NCBI GenBank assembly: GCA_963721905.1
Contig: CAVRMF010000030.1
Location: 124,001-188,000, forward strand
Origin: Roseiarcus sp963721905
GTDB taxonomy: Bacteria; Pseudomonadota; Alphaproteobacteria; Rhizobiales; Beijerinckiaceae
Length of the DNA: 64,000 bases
Direction of reading: 5' to 3'
Part shown: in pieces, positions 61,719 to 64,000 of the stretch
Layout of the letters: every line of letters begins with the position of its first letter
Position numbering within the stretch: the first letter of the stretch is position 1
The notes under the pieces: generated by a model
Told to the model about the DNA's origin: nothing
What the model saw: the letters and a program-made list of their open reading frames with translations, nothing else
The model's database searches: none
Program-made: the position numbers and the translations under genes

Positions 61719-64000
61719 ATGAGACGCGTGTCGAATGAAAGCGTGACGACACCCCGTCAAGACGAACTCGGCCTCTCGCGGATCTCGAACACGGCCGGGC
61801 TCTCGATCAGCTTCCTGCCTAATGGCGCAATCTTCGCAATGGAGCACACGCAGAAGAACCAGAGCGTCATGATCAATCAGGTGCTCGCTTCGCCCATCGC
61901 CGGAGGAATGGGCCGTCTCTTTTTGCGCACCGGCGGCCCTGAAGCGAGGGTCCTGCCGATCGTCGGCCCTGAGGCGCGCTGCAGTGTGGGAGTCGCTGAC
62001 GATCGCTTTGTTTGGGAGGGCGAGACATCGGGCGTCCGCCACCGGGTTAGCTTGTGGCTGCATCCGCGCCTGAACGCATGGCTATGGCGGGTGGAAGTCG
62101 CCAACCGGCGCGACAGCGAGCTTCCCTGCGACGCCGTCTTCATCCAGGACCTTGGCGTCGGCGACCCGGGATTCCTGATGAACAACGAGGCTTACGCCAG
62201 TCAGTATCTCGACCATCACGTTGCGCTGCATCCGCGCCTGAATCACGTGCTGATGAGCCGGCAAAATCTGTCGCAGGGCGGCGCTTATCCCTTTGCCGCG
62301 CACGGCTGTCTCGAAGGCGCCGCCGGCTTCGCCACCGATTTCCGCCAGGTGATGGGGCCCGGCTACCGCGACGCCGATCAGTTCATGAGTCCGTTTGGGA
62401 CGAGCCTGCCTTCGGCCCGCCTACAGTTCGAAACGGCATGCGCGGCCCTGCAGTCCGACGCTGCAACGCTCGCGCCGGGCGGCGAAACGCGCTGGACATT
62501 TTTTGGCTTCTATGAACCCGATCACCCGGCGGCGTCGAGCGACGCCGACCTGAGCCTGATCGAGATCGTCGAACGCGCCATCGAAGATTGGGCGCCGCGC
62601 GAAGTCGCTCTCTCATTGCCAACGCGGAGCCTTCTGCACGATGCGCCATCTGCGGTCGCCGACGTCCTCGACGAGAAGGAGATACGAGCGCGCTACCGCA
62701 AGCGGACGCATGTCGAGCGGGTTGACGGCAAACTTCTGTCTTTCTTTACTCCGCGAAGAACGCATAGCCGTCATGTCGTGTTGCGCGAGAAGGAGCGCAT
62801 CGTGGCGCGCCGCCATGGCGCCTTGGTGCGCAGCGGCGAAGAGATGCTGCCCGACGAGGCAATTTTGTGCGCAACCTCATGGATGCACGGCGTCTTCGGC
62901 GCACAGCTCACCATCGGCAACACGTCCTTCCACAAGCTCTTTTCCGTCTCGCGCGATCCCTACAACATCACACGCGGCAGCGGACTGCGCCTGCTCGTGG
63001 AGACGGAGGACGAATGGCGGTTATTGACCGTGCCGTCGGCCTTCGAGATGGGACTCAGCGATTGTCGCTGGATATATCGGCTGGGCGAACGCACCATCAC
63101 GGTCTCCGCGATCGTTTCGGGCGACGAGCCCGCCATGCAATGGCGGGTGGCCGTCGAAGGCGAAAAATGCCGGTTCCTCGTTTTCGGGCATCTCGTCCTC
63201 GGCGAACAGGAATTCGCGCATGCCGGTCGAATGGAGATCGACGCGCGGCGAAAGCGATTCACCTTTCGGCCGGATCCCGAAAATTTATGGGGCCAGCGAT
63301 ACCCGAAAGCCGTCTATCACCTTGTGACGAGCACGCCCCGGCAGGTCGAAGCCGTGGGAGCCGATGAGTTGCTCCACGTTGACGGAAAGCGACGCAGCGG
63401 CGCCTACGCGGCAATCCGGACGCGCCCCACCAGCGAATTCGTCATCGCGGTCGTTGGCTCGATGACCGACCCAAAGCAAGCGAAGGCGCTGGCTGCAAAA
63501 TACGCCGGGCCGGTTGCTGACGAGAGCATGTTGGCTGGCTCAGATCGCTTTTGGCGCAAGGTCACGCGCGGCATTCGCGTCAGGAGCGCTGACCACAGCG
63601 CTGACGCTGAGGCTGCAGACGCCATCTTCCCATGGCTCGCGCACGACGCCATGGTGCACCTCACGACGCCGCATGGTCTCGAACAATATTCCGGCGGCGC
63701 CTGGGGCGTCCGGGACGTCTGCCAGGGCCCCTTGGAATTCCTCCTGTCGCTCCAGCATGATGAGCCAGCGAAGGCGATTCTGCGCGTCCTCTTCGCCGAG
63801 CAGTACGAGAAAAGCTGCGACTGGCCGCAGTGGTTCATGCTGGAGCCCTATTCCGCCATCCGGGATAGGGAGGCGCACGGCGACATCATTGTCTGGCCGC
63901 TGAAGGCCCTATGCGACTACGTCGAAGCGACGGGCGATGTCGCCTTTCTCGACGAACGGGTCGCCTGGCGGCGCGATGACAATTTTGACAAGACGGCTGG
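61719..64000 (+). CDS. GH94/GH36-type glycoside phosphorylase-like protein, cut by the window end
   Basis: An open frame of 760 residues from ATG 61719, still open at the right edge. The N-terminal half is a beta-sandwich, substrate-binding type region (SISFLPNGAIFAMEHTQKNQ, HVALHPRLNHVLMSRQNL). The C-terminal part enters an (alpha/alpha)6 catalytic barrel with LEQYSGGAWGVRDVCQGPLE, then SCDWPQWFMLEPYSAI and HGDIIVWPLKALCDYVEATG. This arrangement resembles cellobiose and 1,2-beta-oligoglucan phosphorylases (GH94) and related GH36-type proteins. The catalytic Asp segment would be further right. GGAGGAAAT precedes the ATG. As the last visible gene of the LacI operon direction, it could release a sugar phosphate or sugar for the SDR/kinase/enolase-like steps. 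Confidence 0.75.
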   Translation, partial: MRRVSNESVTTPRQDELGLSRISNTAGLSISFLPNGAIFAMEHTQKNQSVMINQVLASPIAGGMGRLFLRTGGPEARVLPIVGPEARCSVGVADDRFVWEGETSGVRHRVSLWLHPRLNAWLWRVEVANRRDSELPCDAVFIQDLGVGDPGFLMNNEAYASQYLDHHVALHPRLNHVLMSRQNLSQGGAYPFAAHGCLEGAAGFATDFRQVMGPGYRDADQFMSPFGTSLPSARLQFETACAALQSDAATLAPGGETRWTFFGFYEPDHPAASSDADLSLIEIVERAIEDWAPREVALSLPTRSLLHDAPSAVADVLDEKEIRARYRKRTHVERVDGKLLSFFTPRRTHSRHVVLREKERIVARRHGALVRSGEEMLPDEAILCATSWMHGVFGAQLTIGNTSFHKLFSVSRDPYNITRGSGLRLLVETEDEWRLLTVPSAFEMGLSDCRWIYRLGERTITVSAIVSGDEPAMQWRVAVEGEKCRFLVFGHLVLGEQEFAHAGRMEIDARRKRFTFRPDPENLWGQRYPKAVYHLVTSTPRQVEAVGADELLHVDGKRRSGAYAAIRTRPTSEFVIAVVGSMTDPKQAKALAAKYAGPVADESMLAGSDRFWRKVTRGIRVRSADHSADAEAADAIFPWLAHDAMVHLTTPHGLEQYSGGAWGVRDVCQGPLEFLLSLQHDEPAKAILRVLFAEQYEKSCDWPQWFMLEPYSAIRDREAHGDIIVWPLKALCDYVEATGDVAFLDERVAWRRDDNFDKTA

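Overview
The window is high-GC DNA from an alphaproteobacterium, most likely a Hyphomicrobiales (Rhizobiales) member such as a Beijerinckiaceae/Methylocystaceae-type organism. This is an inference from the codon bias (very long spurious antisense frames), the arsR-arsM-aquaporin arrangement, the EpsG/EpsE proteins, a GAAC-N7-GAAC SOS box and several dispersed palindromic repeats of the kind found in that order. I found no rRNA or tRNA gene and no CRISPR array.

Layout. 1-1.4 kb: arsenic operon (arsR, arsM, truncated aquaporin). 1.8-3.2 kb: Mrp/ApbC Fe-S carrier and a DUF971 protein. 3.3-5.4 kb: an exopolysaccharide remnant (EpsG-like kinase, Wza-like export protein, small secreted protein). 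5.8-18.3 kb: methylated-glycine catabolism (dimethylglycine/sarcosine dehydrogenase, TetR regulator, soxB, soxD, soxA, soxG). This operon is split between soxB and soxD by about 4.5 kb of accessory DNA carrying a HigBA toxin-antitoxin module with a frameshifted toxin, an HNH/DGQHR-type gene interrupted by an IS481-family element, and a small unknown gene. 18.4-30.8 kb: murQ, a CoA-dependent acid-degradation group (crotonase, AMP-dependent CoA ligase, amidohydrolase, alpha/beta hydrolase), a CBS protein, periplasmic msrA/msrB, then a fadB-like/fadA pair with a DUF559 gene between them.

30.8-35.4 kb is a second accessory patch. It holds a RelE/HigB-type toxin-antitoxin pair, a duplicated hydrolase tail, a large AT-richer gene joining an HD phosphohydrolase domain to an HSP90-like ATPase (apparently frameshifted), and a small HTH gene behind a LexA-type SOS box. 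35.4-44.2 kb is the pbpC/yfhM pair (peptidoglycan synthase and alpha-2-macroglobulin) separated by an IS110-family element lying between inverted palindromic repeats. 44.4-52 kb is mostly housekeeping: a pseudo-protease with a peptidoglycan-binding domain, cdh, serB, miaA, a DUF1015 protein and ligA.

52-64 kb is the most unusual functional unit: a LacI-controlled sugar operon. A divergent LacI regulator with a perfect palindrome and a promoter precedes a ribose-type ABC transporter (binding protein, double ATPase, two permeases). Then come an SDR dehydrogenase, an APH-fold kinase, an enolase paralogue that has lost key active-site residues, and a GH94/GH36-type phosphorylase-like protein that runs off the window. 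Almost all of these genes overlap by 4-8 bases. Together they suggest an undescribed route in which an imported or phosphorolysed sugar is oxidised, phosphorylated and dehydrated.

Four otherwise conserved genes (dimethylglycine dehydrogenase, higB, HD-HSP90, SDR) carry single-base frameshifts. Some may be assembly errors and some true decay.
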